Source: Nemertoderma westbladi
Taxonomy: Eukaryota > Xenacoelomorpha > Nemertodermatida > Nemertodermatidae
Assembly (NCBI GenBank): GCA_032718475.1
Contig: JAUCBJ010006171.1
Span: forward strand, 1 to 61,334
Reading direction: 5' to 3'
Length of the DNA stretch: 61,334 nt
The notes beneath the pieces were generated by a model. The model was given only the letters and a program-made list of their open reading frames with translations. It had not been told where the DNA came from and did not search any database. The number at the start of each line of letters is the position of its first letter. Position 1 is the first letter of the stretch. The position numbers and the translations under genes are program-made. This document shows, piece by piece, positions 22,885-32,700 of the stretch.

Positions 22885-23382
22885 ACAGTCAGACAGTAGG
22901 CAGTAGCTGAAAACCGGAGTAGGCCTAGTAGAGTTAAGTCCATGGCCATGGCCTACTTTATATAGTAGGCCATGCTATGCAGCCATGCCATGGCCCTTGG
23001 CTCGTTCGCTGGTACCATACCGATCTGCCAATATGCATTAAGCAATACCAATACAGCAATAGCTGAATTGCCAATATCTGTCAGCGTCAGCCTGTAGCAG
23101 CCGCCGTAGGCCTAACAACATGATTTCAAATTCTAATTTCAATCTTTAAAGAGCTGAAGAGTGCGGCGATTCCTCAGTCAACAGGTCAACCATGGCAATC
23201 TTCAACTGCAATAATGTGATACATCCTTTACGTTTTCACTTGTTGCACTTATCACTTGGTGGTGGTTGTTATATCACGTAAGCGACAGGCGTTGCGTATC
23301 CTATTGCTGTATTGTGTTTAGTGTAGCCTATTTATAATGCGCTTACAGAACAGACATAAATTTATTAACAAATTTTTTCAAT

Positions 23383-24384
23383 ATGGATTATACTGAAAGT
23401 GAAAATATGCCCTCAGCCAAAAACTCTAAGGTTAAGGATGTTACAGTAATTGAGATGACGATGGTTGACAATGTAAGCCTACCCAATGTAAGCCTACCCA
23501 GTGAAGGTTTGCGAGAACCGCTCCTAATCCGTGGATTAAACATCGGAGAATGCGTAACTAAATGGACCCCGGAATATATGAAAAGTCGAGTACCTCCGGA
23601 AGGTGTTAATGTCCCCGTACATGTATGCAAACACAATCATATGGACTTCCTAAATAAAAACTTTGTCTACAAGACGTTATCTTTTAAAGAACTCATTGAA
23701 AGAACCGCAAGAACATCGAAATTACAGGAATTTTTCGTAGATCCAGAAGAAAAGTACTACTTGCGATCAGTTTCAGACGACGCGAGGAAGATACCTGCTA
23801 ATTTCGGTTCCGAGTTTCCCTGGTTATCCCAAGACTTCATCGCCCCTGACAACGTTCCATCAGACAAACTATTCTCCACAGTACTGAGAATATCGTCCCC
23901 GGGCCTCAATCTATGGACCCACTATGACGTCATGGACAACGCGTTGGTGCAGATCTGCGGCACCAAACGCGCGGTGCTGTGGCCCCCTTCCGACGTGGAC
24001 TCAATGTACCTCGTGGGCGATAAATCTCGGATATTAAACATCGATGACGTTGACTTATCGATGTTCCCTCTATTCCGGGAAGCGACCCGATACAACGTGA
24101 CCCTGCATCCAGGCGATCTCCTATTCATCCCCGCTCTTTGGTTCCACAACGTAACCGCTCGCGATTGGAGCGTCGCCATCAACCTATTCTGGAGACACCT
24201 GGAGGCCCGTTGTTATGACGCCAAGGACGTATACGGTAACAAAGACCCGTTGTCAGCGCGACGGGCTATGGATGCTGGGGAGCGAGCGACTTCCGCCTTA
24301 CACAAATTACCCAAAGAATACCAGGACTTCTACGCAAAACGAATAATAGCTCAATTATCTAAATTATGTGTGGGAAATGGCTGA
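23383..24384 (+). CDS. TYW5: tRNA wybutosine-synthesizing protein 5 (JmjC hydroxylase), single exon
   Basis: TYW5 is an Fe(II)/2-oxoglutarate-dependent JmjC oxygenase that hydroxylates the wybutosine precursor at position 37 of tRNA-Phe, giving hydroxywybutosine. The 333-residue product (human 315) has the whole fold. The facial triad is H180-Y-D182 (WTHYDVMDNALVQICGTKR) and H255 (IPALWFHNV). Other family blocks are KYYLRSVSDDARKIPANF, LNIDDVDLSMFPLFREA, LHPGDLLFIPALW and CYDAKDVYGNKDP, and the tail PKEYQDFYAKRI. The ATG at 23383 begins a variable 25-residue lead; a second ATG at codon 25 is a possible alternative start. The gene has no introns, unlike vertebrate TYW5. It lies in the KSR intron on the opposite strand, between two TMEM160-like genes. 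Confidence 0.95.
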   Translation: MDYTESENMPSAKNSKVKDVTVIEMTMVDNVSLPNVSLPSEGLREPLLIRGLNIGECVTKWTPEYMKSRVPPEGVNVPVHVCKHNHMDFLNKNFVYKTLSFKELIERTARTSKLQEFFVDPEEKYYLRSVSDDARKIPANFGSEFPWLSQDFIAPDNVPSDKLFSTVLRISSPGLNLWTHYDVMDNALVQICGTKRAVLWPPSDVDSMYLVGDKSRILNIDDVDLSMFPLFREATRYNVTLHPGDLLFIPALWFHNVTARDWSVAINLFWRHLEARCYDAKDVYGNKDPLSARRAMDAGERATSALHKLPKEYQDFYAKRIIAQLSKLCVGNG

Positions 24385-24658
24385 ATATCTATTATTTTAT
24401 AGAATTTAAAATCATAAATCTATAAAATAAAGTTAGTTGTATGTTTATTTTATAGCGGTGTTTACTATAGTCTACACTAGTATATATTTTATATTGGCAT
24501 TTTATATTGGCAAAATAAACCCCAAATAAGAGATGGGCCTATCATTAAATTAATTCCAGCTTTAATTTACTGTAACTACTAACAACGCGAAATTAATTAT
24601 GTTTTGTTATGAGGACTTGTGGACGTACATTATATTACAGATGTGAACGATTACAAAG
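24385..24658. other. TYW5 3' flank / intergenic
   Basis: A short AT-rich spacer with AATAAA near 24426, the likely TYW5 polyadenylation signal, and the 5' flank of the next gene. Confidence 0.5.
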
Positions 24659-25324
24659 ATGATACTAATATCACAACCCAAGATTATGGGAGCTTTGAAA
24701 TCAATACCTGGACCACAACCCCATCATGCAGCTGCTTTTAGAAAAATTATCCCTCATTTAGTTACCCCAACCGTATATAAACGGGGTGATCTCCTCTGTC
24801 GAGGAATTAAATCAACGGGAATCCATCGGACCCGACCACCAGCACACGATCCAGCCACCACGGGCAGCCCTCACCCCGATCCAGCCACGGGATTTCCCAT
24901 CAACCCAGTGGATGGGGAGTCATTGAGACTCAATATACACAGAAGCTATTTGTCTTGGATGTCCGTATCGTTACTTAGTATGTCTAGCGGCTGCGTACTT
25001 CTTGGAATATCTCACCTCAACGATGTCAGTCGCAACCGACACATGCTGATGGAGTACACCGATCTGTCTGTATTGTTCGCCGGTGCGTCCGGTCTGTTTG
25101 TCGTGTTCGGCTCACTGAACTACGCCGCCGATTTGGTGGTTTTGCGGCAAGCCGTGGGTATGTCTCGCTCTGCCGTGGCGGCACATTTAGCAATGTGCGC
25201 GGCCTTCCTCTACGTGTGGTTCGCAGTCGCCTGGACTATTATCAATAGGGCGGATACAGCGGGTACATTGGATCCCGTTACACTGAATACCTTTGATGAT
25301 GAGCCAGAGAACGTTAATAAATGA
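24659..25324 (+). CDS. TMEM160-like three-pass membrane protein
   Basis: The 221-residue product starts with an ATG. It has an Arg/Lys-containing N-terminus of presequence type, a Pro/His-rich stretch (residues 55-85), and three hydrophobic segments near 96-118, 134-156 and 171-194, then an acidic tail (NTFDDEPE). The core ESLRLNIHRSYLSWMSVSLL followed by LFAGASGLFVVFGSLNYAAD and VVLRQ follows the order of vertebrate TMEM160, a small mitochondrial membrane protein (LLRKAHETAFLSWFRNGLL-like, then GFFLLGGLCVVWGGASYV-like), and the acidic tail is shared too. TMEM160's exact role is unsettled. The gene is a single exon 274 bp downstream of TYW5 on the same strand. A profile search would settle the identity. 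Confidence 0.7.
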   Translation: MILISQPKIMGALKSIPGPQPHHAAAFRKIIPHLVTPTVYKRGDLLCRGIKSTGIHRTRPPAHDPATTGSPHPDPATGFPINPVDGESLRLNIHRSYLSWMSVSLLSMSSGCVLLGISHLNDVSRNRHMLMEYTDLSVLFAGASGLFVVFGSLNYAADLVVLRQAVGMSRSAVAAHLAMCAAFLYVWFAVAWTIINRADTAGTLDPVTLNTFDDEPENVNK

Positions 25325-25578
25325 ACCGCACCGGATAATGCATTCACAGCACAAACAATGGGAGTCCAATAGGATGTTCAGGAACTAAACATTATTTGGG
25401 AACTATGTGCTTCTATTTGTAGGATGTGGTGTTTGCGGCCACTAATAGTTAATTTCTGATAAATATTGATTATTTCTACACAGAAGTCAGCATCTCCAGG
25501 GGAAAATCGACGCAAATAATAGCTGATGTTGGTTTGGTTATATTGAAAAATATCGAATGGTACAGGATCGTTATACAG

Positions 25579-25639
25579 AGAATATCACCTGTTCTAGGAG
25601 TGATATATTGTATATCACTCCTAGGACAGGTGATATTCT
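25579..25639. repeat. Long near-perfect palindrome
   Basis: Two 29-nt arms, 25579-25607 and 25611-25639, are reverse complements with one mismatch around a 3-nt spacer. The core is GTGATATATTGTATATCAC, flanked by CTAGGA / TCCTAG and AATATCACCTGT / ACAGGTGATATT. It could form a cruciform or, if transcribed, a stable hairpin. Confidence 0.92.
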
Positions 25640-25918
25640 GTTTATCACATGTGTTCGAACTTATTGAACACGAATAGGGCCATCCTGCAATAAGGTACAA
25701 CGAACCCCACTCCACAATTTAGTATTTTCCTCTCCAATTTTTATATTATAGCTAGTACTTGTTGCTTTTTTTATAGAAATCGTTCTCGAATAAGCTAGCT
25801 ATTTATTTTGAAAACATTAACCCTTAGTTACAAATATTTTTAATTTCAGAACTGATTTTGGAAATATATCTTGATTATATTTTAAACACATGGGAACGAT
25901 TAATTACACACCACCTAT

Positions 25919-26097
25919 GGCCGCGTTCACACTAAAAGAGTCAAAGTCAAAAAAAAATAAATGTAGCTACTGTAGAAATAATAAATAATAATACATTATA
26001 TAATATATTACATAAGCAGATAAGGGCATTCTATAAAAAATTAAATTGTGTTTTACAATTTGTCTTTTGACTTTGACTCGGTTGTGTGAACGTGGCC
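25919..26097. mobile_element. 179-bp MITE with GGCCRCGTTCACAC ends
   Basis: The left end reads GGCCGCGTTCACACTAAAAG, and the right end, reverse-complemented, reads GGCCACGTTCACACAACCG. Both continue AGTCAAAGTCAAAA, giving inverted ends of about 35 bp. The interior is AT-rich. I could not fix the target duplication, so the superfamily is unassigned. Confidence 0.75.
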
Positions 26098-26515
26098 TAA
26101 GAATGTTTGGAATTGCTTATTTTTTTCATTTAAGAACAAGTTCGCTAACGGTATTATATAAAAGATGTTCTAGAAAATTGTTCCAGAACTTTTATTTATA
26201 TATTTAATAACGAACATTGTGTAGGGCATTTTCATTTTTATTTGATAGTCAAAGTAGGACTACCTAGTAATTATTCACTAGCTAGTTTTTTTTATACAAA
26301 ATATAGGCAGATGCAAAATACAGTTTTTACTATTCAGAAATGTAAATTATATACATTTTTATTATACACATTCAGAACACTCACTACCTGTGCTTATCGT
26401 GTTTAATAATAATATTTTCTTGATCTTTTCCAGAGCAACCAAAAAAATTTCTAGATTTATTTATCTTATCATTTCGATAATATATTGATGATACGGAAAT
26501 TGCCTAAATAAAAGG

Positions 26516-26862
26516 GGCACTACAAATTTTCTTTTGTAATTTTAAGATCACTAGCTACCTTTAAAAACACTAGCTACCATAATAAAAAAATAATAGGTAA
26601 CCTCTCTCAGAAGGTGAAATTTACGTTCTAGAACACAAAACATGATGATAATATCCATTAACATTGTCAACAATTGATCAAAAATTAGGTACCAAAAATT
26701 TGGTTTTGTAATTTTAAAAACAGTAGCTACCTAAAAAAAAACACTAGCTAACGTCTCACAGAAGATGACATTTATGTTCTAAAACAAAAAACCTCATGAT
26801 AATAGCCATTAACATGGTCAAATAAATGGTCAAAAAGTGGGTACCTATAACATAGTAGTGCC
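26516..26862. mobile_element. Merlin-type MITE
   Basis: The ends read GGCACTAC and, reverse-complemented, GGCACTACTATGTTATAG, matching the Merlin element at 19731-20446. It also carries GTTCTAGAAC-like palindromes (near 26626 and 26776). The 17-kb copy of the host repeat lacks it at the matching place (its ACGCAATTAATTAG is continuous with AT-rich sequence). No exact target duplication remains. Confidence 0.6.
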
Positions 26863-27358
26863 AAAACACGCAATTAATTAGTAATACAAGTTTCAATAAT
26901 TTTTGAATATAGCTAACTGTATATCACACGGTGGTGGGCTCAAACTCACAAAAAGTGGCCAAAAAAATCATTTTTTTGTAAAAAAAAAAAAAATTTTCCC
27001 AAAGTATGTAATATTATATATCACCAGAAAGCTCTTGATGCGCTGAATTCAATGATGGTAATTTACTTATTTCCCAATAGCAATAGCATTTACCAATAGC
27101 TGGTAACAAATAATTGAGAAAAACTGATGTCCATTCCTGTGACACATGTCCCACAATGTAACGCCCGATATCAGCCAATCAGAGCCCTTGGATGGTGATT
27201 TCCGATGCCTGTAACAATTTGTCCCACCATGTAACACCAGTTGTAATTACACCGATATGTTAAATTAACCTAGATTTCGTCTCTGAGTGGGAGCTATGCA
27301 GCAATACCTGATCCCAGTAACACCTCCCAATAAAGCTTATTTGAAAATATAATCAATC

Positions 27359-29640
27359 ATGTACTTCCCACTCCGTCTCCCACACCCTCCACAGATCCTC
27401 TTGTACTTTACACTCCGTCTCCCACACCCTCCAGACAGATCCTCCCATAATTCCCACTCCATCTCCCACACCCTCTACAGATCCCCCCATACTTCCCACT
27501 CCGTCTCCCACACCCTCCGCAGATCCGCCTGTACTTCCGTCTCCATCTCCCACACCCTCCATAGAGATTCCTGTACTTCCCACTCCGTCTCACACACCAT
27601 CCACACCACAGATCCCCCCATACCTCCCACTCCGTCTCCCACACCCTCCCTAGATCCTCCTGTACTTCCCACTCCGTCTCCCACACCCTCCACAGATCAT
27701 CTTGTACTTCCCACTCTGTCTCCCACACCCTCACCCTCCACAGATCCTCCCATACTTCCCACTCCATCTTTCCCACCCTACACAGATCCTCCTGTACTTC
27801 CCACTCCGTCTCCCACACCCTCCACAGATCATCTTGTACTTCCCACTCTGTCTCCCACACCCTCCACATATCCTCCCATACTTCCCACTCCATCTTTCCC
27901 ACCCTCCACAGATCCTCCTGAGCTTCCCACTCCGTCTCCCACACCCTCCACAGATCCTCATGTACTTCACACTCCGTCTCCTATACCCTCCAAAGATCCT
28001 CCTGAGCTTCCCACTCCATCTCCCACACCCTCCACAGATCCTCCTGTACTTCACACTCCGTCTCCTATACCCTCCACAGATCCTCCTGAGCTTCCCACTC
28101 CGTCTCCCACACCCTCCACAGATCATCTTGTACTTCCCACTCTGTCTCCCACATCCTCCACAGATCCTCCCATACTTCCCACTCCATATTTCCCACCCTC
28201 CACAGATCCTCCTGAGCTTCCCACTCCGTCTCCCACATCCTCCACAGATCCTCCTGTACTTCACACTCCGTCTCTTATACCCTCCACAGATCCTCCTGAG
28301 CTTCCCACTCCGTCTCCCACACCCTCCACAGATCCTCCTGTACTTCACACTCCGTCTCCTATACCCTCCACAAATCCTCCTGAGCTTCCCACTCCGTCTC
28401 CCACATCCTCCACAGATCCTCCCATACTTCCCACTCCATCTTTAACACCCCCCACAGATCCTCCTGAGCTTCCAACTCCGTCTCCCACACCCTCCACAGA
28501 TCCTCCTGTACTTCCCACTCCGTCTCCCACACCCTCCACAGATCATCTTGTACTTCCCACTCTGTCTCCCACATCCTCCACAGATCCTCCCATACTTCCC
28601 ACTCCATCTTTCCCACCCTCCACAGATCCTCCTGAGCTTCCCACTCCGTCTCCCACACCCTCCACAGATCCTCCTGTACTTCACACTCCGTTTCCTATAC
28701 CCTCCACAGATCCTCCTGTAATTCCCACTCCGTCTCCCACACACTCCACAGAACCTCCTGTATTTCCCACTCCGTCTCCCACACCCTCCACAGATCCTCC
28801 TGTACTTCACACTCCGTTTCCTATACCCTCCACAGATCCTCCTGTAATTCCCACTCCGTCTCCCACATCCTCCACAGATCCTCCCATACTTCCCACTCCA
28901 TCTTTCCCACCCTCCACAGATCCTCCTGAGCTTCCCACTCCGTCTCCCACATCCTCCACAGATCATCCTGAGCTTCCCACTCCGTCTCCCACATCCTCCA
29001 CAGATCCTCCTGTACTTCACACTCTGTCTCCTATACCCTCCACAGATCCTCCTGCGCTTCCCACTCCGTCTCCAACACCATCCACAGATCCTCCTGTACT
29101 TCACACTCTGTCTCCTATACCCTCCACAGATCCTCCTGTACTTCCCACTCCGTCTCCCACATCCTCCACAGATCCTCCTGTACTTCACACTCTGTCTCCT
29201 ATACCCTCCACAGATCCTCCTGCGCTTCCCACTCCGTCTCCAACATCCTCAACAGATCCTCCTGTACTTCACACTCCGTCTCCTATACCCTCCACAGATC
29301 CTCCTGAGCTTCCCACTCCGTCTCCCACATCCTCCACAGATCCTCCTGAGCTTCCCACTCCGTCTCCCACACCATCCACAGATCCTCCTGTACTTCACAC
29401 TCTGTCTCCTATACCCTCCACAGATCCTCCTGTACTTCCCACTCCGTCTCCCACATCCTCCACAGATCCTCCTGTACTTCCCACTCCGTCTCCCACATCC
29501 TCCACAGATCCTCCTGTACTTCAAACTCCGTCTCCTATGCCCTCCACAGATCCTCCTGAGCTTCCCATTCCGTCTCCCACATCCTCCACAGATCCTCCTG
29601 TACTTCCCACTCCGTCTCCACTCGCTTCTCCTCTGGCGCC
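27359..29640. repeat. 42-bp minisatellite, about 54 units, open in all six frames
   Basis: The unit combines CCTCCACAGATCCTCCTGTA and CTTCCCACTCCGTCTCCCAC plus two bases. Because 42 is a multiple of three and the unit holds no stop in any frame, long open frames run on both strands. On the plus strand the longest is 824 codons and reads STDPPVLPTPSPTP; minus frames read VGDGVGSTGGSVEG, CGRRSGKYRRICGG and WETEWEVQEDLWRV. The plus frame changes register within the first 300 bp and has no conserved domain, so I treat it as a repeat and not as a proven mucin-like gene. Variants such as CCTGAG / CCTGTA / CCCATA and CATCTT in place of CCTCCT form local higher-order blocks. Confidence 0.9.
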
Positions 29641-29807
29641 GCCGAACTACTCTCGCTCCTCCGACTACTCCCCTTGCACCTCTACCTTTTCCCCTCTGAC
29701 CTCCAACTGCTACCCTTGCACCTCTACTATTTCCCCTCTGACCTCTAACTGCTCACCTTGCACCTCTACCTTTTCCCCTCTGACCTCCAACTGCTCCCAT
29801 CACAACT

Positions 29808-30308
29808 CTAACATTCTGCCCGTCCACCTCTAACACCTCCTCTTGCACTTATAACGCTATCCCCTGCCTTGCCACCTCCACCGATATCTCTCACTTTTCC
29901 CTTCCTTACATCATCAGCATCCAGTATTCCATCTGATTCATCGTCTTCAATAGTTTCAATGACACCTTCCGCCTGAGACACATGGACTGCCACGCCATGC
30001 TCGTTGCAGAATAGTGGACTCACTTTCTTACAAGAAATATTTATAATATAGATATCGCCACCCTGGTTATATATAATCTCGTGGGCCTTTCCAATTCCCT
30101 GGATGGGGCCTATGTTACTTGGTATGGTAGCCTTTACCAGTTCCACATCATTAGCCGAGTATGAAAATATCTTGGTTTTAATACGAGATTTCAGCATGGC
30201 AATTATGTTATTGAAGCTAGGGGTATCGCCATCAATGTGCATGACAATAATGTTTGATAATGTCCTCTTAATCGTCCCTTCCCGTGACCAGCCTCCAAAT
30301 ATATCCAA
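29808..30308 (-). CDS. Unidentified open frame inside the 4.33-kb transposon
   Basis: The frame gives 166 residues. The first 110 look protein-like: DIFGGWSREGTIKRTLSNII, MLKSRIKTKIFSYSANDVEL, GIGKAHEIIYNQGGDIYIIN, then a Cys-containing stretch (ISCKKVSPLFCNEHGVAVHV). An acidic stretch (IEDDESDGILDADD) and a Gly/Arg-rich tail follow. I recognise no domain. It is the only credible coding segment of the element and could be an exon of its transposase or a captured host exon. The first codon of the frame falls within a continuous open stretch, so the true 5' boundary is uncertain. Confidence 0.35.
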   Translation of the reverse strand: MDIFGGWSREGTIKRTLSNIIVMHIDGDTPSFNNIIAMLKSRIKTKIFSYSANDVELVKATIPSNIGPIQGIGKAHEIIYNQGGDIYIINISCKKVSPLFCNEHGVAVHVSQAEGVIETIEDDESDGILDADDVRKGKVRDIGGGGKAGDSVISARGGVRGGRAEC

Positions 30309-31502
30309 CGGATTTTCTTATTTTTAGGCCTTAGCAACTTCATTAAATAGAAATACAATTAATAGTCCTGCGGTTCTACTGAAGTGTTACAGGTGAAACA
30401 TGTCCTACTCTGTAGCCCAAATTTATTTATCCGATTTACATGTTACATGTGGGACGTCCCGCCCTGTAACGATTTTCTGTGTTACAGGTGGGACAAAGCT
30501 CATGCTGATAAATGTAAAAGCAACTGAAGTCAATTCCACAGTCAATTGTTGCCACAAATGATTACTTACGGTAAAGACCAATATTTGGGCTATCTGCTGA
30601 TATTAGAATCTTCATATGACGTTTGTTAGAACAGATTCTAGAGCATGGTAAAGCAGTGCGCTTGGCGTTACACATGGGACAATCCTAATTGACATAATCG
30701 ACTCGCACGTATAAAACCAGCCATATCTCCGGTTGTGTTTTGTATTTTTTCATAAAATCTCGAATGTTCAACTTCCCGAAGATTTTCCTTTCAAATAAGA
30801 ATTTAGTTTATAGAATCCCAATAAAAACCTATTGGTGAATTCAGTTGTTACCGTTTGGGACAAGTAATTGTCAAAAATAGGGGTATAAAATAATTATCTA
30901 TTGTTATATTTAAATATGATATCAATAAAACAATTTGGGAGTTATTCCATTGCATTCCTCTATTATTTAGCTTTAAAATGAGCTATAACTTGTTGAAATA
31001 CACCCAGTAGATGTCAAAATACATCCCCCACAATGCAATGAACTTTTTTGGACAATTGAAAAACCTGAATTTTTTTAGTACTAAAAGGTCTGTAAAATCT
31101 TTCAAATCTGAGTTGCACTATGATTTTTTGTGCATCTGTTGCACCATAAAATTATCTTCAAAAATATATATAACTGTACTAGGTTCCAAAAAAATATTCT
31201 AAAATTAAGTCGAATCGTGTGGGAAACGTTTTTGGCCACTTTGGCCGTTGTTTGCCGTTTGGGCCGGTGTAATATACAATATATCAACCGCTAAAAATAA
31301 GTGAGAACATGTGATAAACAATACTGTATTTAAAAAGAAATTAAAAATAAAACATCGAAGCTTATTGGGGTGGTAACTTTCACATTAGTAACTTTTTGCC
31401 ACTTTATCTGCTGGTCAAGAAAATATAAAACAATGAAAATGAAAAAGAAAGAAAATGCAAAACTTATGTGAAAATTATAATGTCACCTATTTACCATAGC
31501 AA

Positions 31503-31995
31503 CGCAAGTGCAAATGTCCGATTATTTAGAGCAGCAGTAGTTCCAGTATTCCTCTATGGGAGTCCATACTGGGCTCTAACTGCTGAGGACACCAAATCTA
31601 TGGATGGCACATTCACAAGAATGCTACGCCGGGTTCATTGTGTCAAGTACAATGCACACATCTCCAACCAGATACTATATAACATTGGAGGTGTCTCATT
31701 GGTTCCCCCAAGCTTGACACTAGAACAAAATCGCCTCCGCTTTGCAGGACATTGCTTTCGCCGTGAGGACCAGCCAGTGCATAATCTTTTGCTTTGGCAG
31801 CCTCATGGAGTCAATAAGCATGGCGGACAGCCCATGACTTTCTTGAGACGCATCTTAAAGGACACTGGCCTTGAAGATGCGGATGATCTAGCAAATGTCA
31901 TGGGTGATAGGGAGTTGTGGCGGCGCAATTTTGTCGACAAGCCGGCACAGCATTCTTAAAAATGCAGCTGCAAAGCAGCATGCCGATCCTAGTAG
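31503..31995 (+). mobile_element. 5'-truncated RTE-like LINE with 11-bp target duplication
   Basis: A single open frame encodes the C-terminal end of a non-LTR reverse transcriptase: AAVVPVFLYGSPYWALTAED, DGTFTRMLRRVHCVKYN, RLRFAGHCFRREDQPVHNLL, then LRRILKDTGLEDADDLANVM and LWRRNFVDKPAQHS. The 3' UTR has GCAGCTGC..GCATGCCGATC and a short TAG tail. Perfect 11-bp direct repeats, TACCATAGCAA, flank it (31492-31502 and 31996-32006). The open frame and perfect duplication mark this as the youngest of three copies in the window. The RTE-like clade is my best guess from the RRLRFAGHC-type tail. Confidence 0.9.
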
Positions 31996-32585
31996 TACCA
32001 TAGCAATCAGCAACTAAGAATTAAAATATTTTTCTCCTTTACTTTTCACATTTATTTCTAGCAGATAAAGATGGAAAAAGTTATTAAAGTTAATTAAATC
32101 AAAAGTTAATCAAAGTAAATTAATTATTTTGTGCAGCAGCAGTGCAGTGCAGCATTCCGGGTAGTGTTATAGTAGGTCATGGATGGCCCTCCACGTGTTC
32201 AATAAGTTCGAACACATACGTGATAAACATGCGACAAGTTTATCACCTGTTCTAGAAGTGATATACGATATATCAACCTTGGAAATAAACTTGTAAAACA
32301 ACCTCGGCCTTCGGTCTCGGTAGTTATACGGTTTATTTTGCTTCAGGTGAATATATCCGTATATCCATCTCTAAAATATTGAATAATATCAGTTTATTGT
32401 TTGGTTGTAAAACACTGCCACTGTAACTTAACCCTTTCTAACTACGAAATCGACTTTGGTTTATCGTTTTTTTGTTATAAAACACTGCCTCTGTAAGCTG
32501 TAACCTACTACTTTCCCTTAGCTTAATTTAAAACTTACCAATATACCAAGTATGTGAACTTTCCACCATCAAATGTTCAACTTAC

Positions 32586-32700
32586 TTGCATTCTTTGCAT
32601 TTGGCACCATAGAACAGCACCTTCCGACAGTAATCGCAGTTGGTACCGAAAACAAACACTCTATTGGCGAATCGGTGTTTAATTTTATGAAAGATCCGAC
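32586..32700 (-). CDS. KSR: KSR exon 6: first half of C1 zinc finger
   Basis: The acceptor is TATGTTTCAG|G and the donor is TGCAA|GTAAGT. In phase with exon 5 it reads GRIFHKIKHRFANRVFVFG and then TNCDYCRKVLFYGAKCKECK. This supplies the first His and the two Cys pairs of the KSR C1 domain, which binds membranes and helps recruit KSR on Ras activation. It ends in phase 2, and the missing base comes from exon 7 (KECK-YKCHEKC), 24.6 kb away. Confidence 0.93.

Larger units (their letters stand above)
26934..31264. mobile_element. 4.33-kb DNA transposon, 5-bp target duplication, empty site at 17.2 kb
   Basis: The flanks are CGGTG on both sides (26929-26933 and 31265-31269). The uninterrupted repeat at 17233-17237 has CAGTG in one copy at the same place. 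The left end reads GTGGGCTCAAACTCAC then AAAAAGTGGCCAAAAA. The right end, reverse-complemented, reads GCCCAAACGGC, then AAAGTGGCCAAAAA, so the ends are imperfect inverted repeats. Near both ends are repeated TGTAAC/GTTACA motifs next to TGGGACA/TGTCCCA (27130-27250; 30380-30500; 30665; 30850). It contains the 42-bp minisatellite and one open frame (29808-30308) that I cannot identify. The superfamily is not clear to me. Confidence 0.75.
26130..31310 (+). mobile_element. Repeat copy split by two later insertions
   Basis: The two outer parts (26130-26930 and 31265-31310) together correspond to the reverse complement of 17150-17465. They are separated by the 4.33-kb element (26934-31264). The left part also contains the 347-bp Merlin-type MITE (26516-26862) and additional sequence not present in the 17-kb copy. 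This gives the relative order of insertion. Confidence 0.7.
25601..32266. mobile_element. Inverted-repeat pair possibly bounding a 6.7-kb composite element
   Basis: The left arm (25601-25685) and the right arm (32181-32266, reverse-complemented) share GTATATCAC, ACAGGTGATA, GTTTATCAC, GTGTTCGAACTTATTGAACA and GGGCCATCC in the same order. The outermost parts are the GATATA-type palindromes. The arms enclose a MITE, the interrupted repeat, the 4.33-kb element and a LINE fragment. They may be the ends of one old transposon or two copies of a MITE in opposite orientation. Confidence 0.5.

Noticed and set aside
27359-29833. An 824-residue proline-rich (mucin-like) protein
   Set aside because: The frame is open only because the 42-bp unit lacks stops in all frames. 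The register changes near the start and no domain is present.
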